Shown here in pieces: positions 5,071 through 5,815 of a stretch of 5,815 nucleotides of DNA. This stretch comes from DAOMOD01 sp964526035 (GTDB lineage Bacteria; Pseudomonadota; Gammaproteobacteria; Xanthomonadales; BPKI01): NCBI GenBank assembly GCA_964526035.1, contig CAZGKE010000196.1:1-5815 (forward strand), in the 5' to 3' direction. The notes beneath the pieces are model-generated. The model worked only from the letters and a program-made list of their open reading frames with translations. It was not told the DNA's origin and did no database searches. How positions within the stretch are numbered: position 1 is the first letter of the stretch; each line of letters opens with the position of its first letter. Made by a program: the position numbers and the translations under genes.

Positions 5071-5100
5071 TTCGCCTTCCAGACGACAAGCCGGGATAAT
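5071..5100 (+). promoter_or_regulatory. Possible hemL promoter
   Basis: GATAAT at 5095-5100 matches the -10 consensus at 5 of 6 bases and lies 28 nt before the hemL ATG. The best -35 at workable spacing is TTCGCC (5071-5076, 18 nt), a weak match. It is divergent from, and does not overlap, the operon promoter at 5034-5061. Confidence 0.4.
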
Positions 5101-5128
5101 GCCGACCCCACCTTGGTCTTCTTACCGC

Positions 5129-5815
5129 ATGAACAACCACGAACTGTTCGAGGCCGCCTGCCGGGTGCTGCCCGGCGGAGTCAATTCACCGGTACGCGCC
5201 TTCAAGTCCGTGGGCGGCGAACCCTTCTTCACAGCCCGCGCCGAGGGGCCCTGCCTGTGGGACGTCGAAGGCAAACGCTACATCGACTACGTCGGCTCCT
5301 GGGGGCCGATGATCGCTGGACATGCGCATCCGGCAGTGCTTGATGCAGTGCGGTCGGCCATCGGCGATGGCCTCAGCTTCGGCACCCCATGTCCGGCGGA
5401 AGTGACGATGGCCGAGACGCTGTGCTCGATGGTGCCGGGACTGGAGATGGTACGCATGGTGAACTCGGGCACCGAGGCCACCATGGCGGCGATCCGCCTG
5501 GCGCGCGGATTCACCGGGCGCAGCGCCATCGTCAAGTTCGAGGGCTGTTACCACGGCCACGGCGATGCCTTTCTGGTCAAGGCGGGGTCGGGTGCCCTGA
5601 CCCTGGGTGTACCGGATTCGCCGGGCGTGCCGGCAGCGCTCGCCGACCTCACGCTCACGCTGCCCTACAACGACCTGTCCGCCGCGCAGTCGCTGTTCGC
5701 CGAGCGCGGCGCCGACATCGCCGCGCTCATTGTCGAGCCCATCGCCGGCAACATGAACTGCATCCTGCCGCGCGATGGCTGGCTGCAGGGCCTGCGCCAG
5801 CTGTGCAGCGCGCAC
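5129..5815 (+). CDS. hemL: Glutamate-1-semialdehyde 2,1-aminomutase, 5' part
   Basis: HemL is the PLP enzyme that converts glutamate-1-semialdehyde to 5-aminolevulinate, the last step of the C5 route into heme and other tetrapyrroles. Only the first 229 of about 426 residues are present; the reading frame is open at the window edge. Diagnostic segments are LPGGVNSPVRAF (14-25), YIDYVGSWGPM (51-61), SFGTPCPAEVTMAE (83-96), VRMVNSGTEATMAAIRLARG (108-127) with the PLP-phosphate-binding SGTEA, KFEGCYHGHGD (136-146), KAGSGALTLG (151-160) and VEPIAGNMNC (202-211). The Schiff-base lysine lies beyond the edge. The PCPAEV wording resembles Xanthomonas HemL (PTPAEV) more than E. coli (PTEMEV). The ATG at 5129 matches the family N-terminus but has no recognisable Shine-Dalgarno. 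It is divergent from the DUF1579 operon. Confidence 0.96.
   Translation, partial: MNNHELFEAACRVLPGGVNSPVRAFKSVGGEPFFTARAEGPCLWDVEGKRYIDYVGSWGPMIAGHAHPAVLDAVRSAIGDGLSFGTPCPAEVTMAETLCSMVPGLEMVRMVNSGTEATMAAIRLARGFTGRSAIVKFEGCYHGHGDAFLVKAGSGALTLGVPDSPGVPAALADLTLTLPYNDLSAAQSLFAERGADIAALIVEPIAGNMNCILPRDGWLQGLRQLCSAH

Noticed and set aside
4525..5343. 272-codon plus-strand frame spanning the DUF1579 gene and the start of hemL
   Set aside because: It runs antisense through DUF1579, across both promoters, and into hemL in the wrong frame; no family signature.
1..5815. CRISPR arrays, tRNA/rRNA genes, insertion sequences, thiamine riboswitch
   Set aside because: No regularly spaced repeats, no cloverleaf-type gene, no transposase or terminal repeats, and the thiE leader is too short for a THI element.

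Overview
The window is GC-rich, densely packed chromosomal DNA from a Gram-negative bacterium, most likely a gammaproteobacterium with Xanthomonadales affinity. The evidence is an LpxT-like lipid A phosphate enzyme, a lipobox lipoprotein, a SirB1-type protein, rubredoxin beside thiE, and a HemL N-terminus with Xanthomonas-like wording (for example SFG-T-P-C-PAEVTMAE, where enterobacteria have SFGAPTE-type sequence). The lineage is inferred from remembered family sequences, not from a search.

Layout, left to right. Positions 1-209 hold no supported gene but include a good leftward sigma70-type promoter (59-86) that fires out of the window. Next, an LpxT-like PAP2 membrane protein (210-923) overlaps by 4 bp a DUF192 lipoprotein (920-1351), forming a two-gene envelope operon. 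A small uncharacterised gene (1338-1544, minus) runs tail-to-tail into the DUF192 gene. A SirB1/transglutaminase-like TPR protein (1686-2516, plus) converges on rubredoxin (2547-2756, minus), and the two stop codons sit in the two arms of one inverted repeat. Rubredoxin is divergent from thiE (2827-3450), the thiamine phosphate synthase gene.

Between thiE and hemL lies a minus-strand three-gene operon read from about 5027 down to 3560: an exported DUF1579 protein, a six-segment membrane protein, and a small winged-helix regulator. The genes are coupled (4-bp overlap, then a 6-bp gap). Upstream is a promoter with a perfect TTGACA -35 box, and its -10 box lies inside a perfect palindrome that shares a half-site with a second inverted repeat. 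This reads as an autoregulated envelope cassette controlled by its own last gene, and it is the most interesting element here. In relatives I remember, rubredoxin, thiE and hemL are close neighbours, so the cassette may be an insertion into that cluster.

The right edge holds the first 229 codons of hemL (glutamate-1-semialdehyde aminomutase, tetrapyrrole synthesis), cut by the window end. I see no tRNA, rRNA, CRISPR array, insertion sequence or phage gene.
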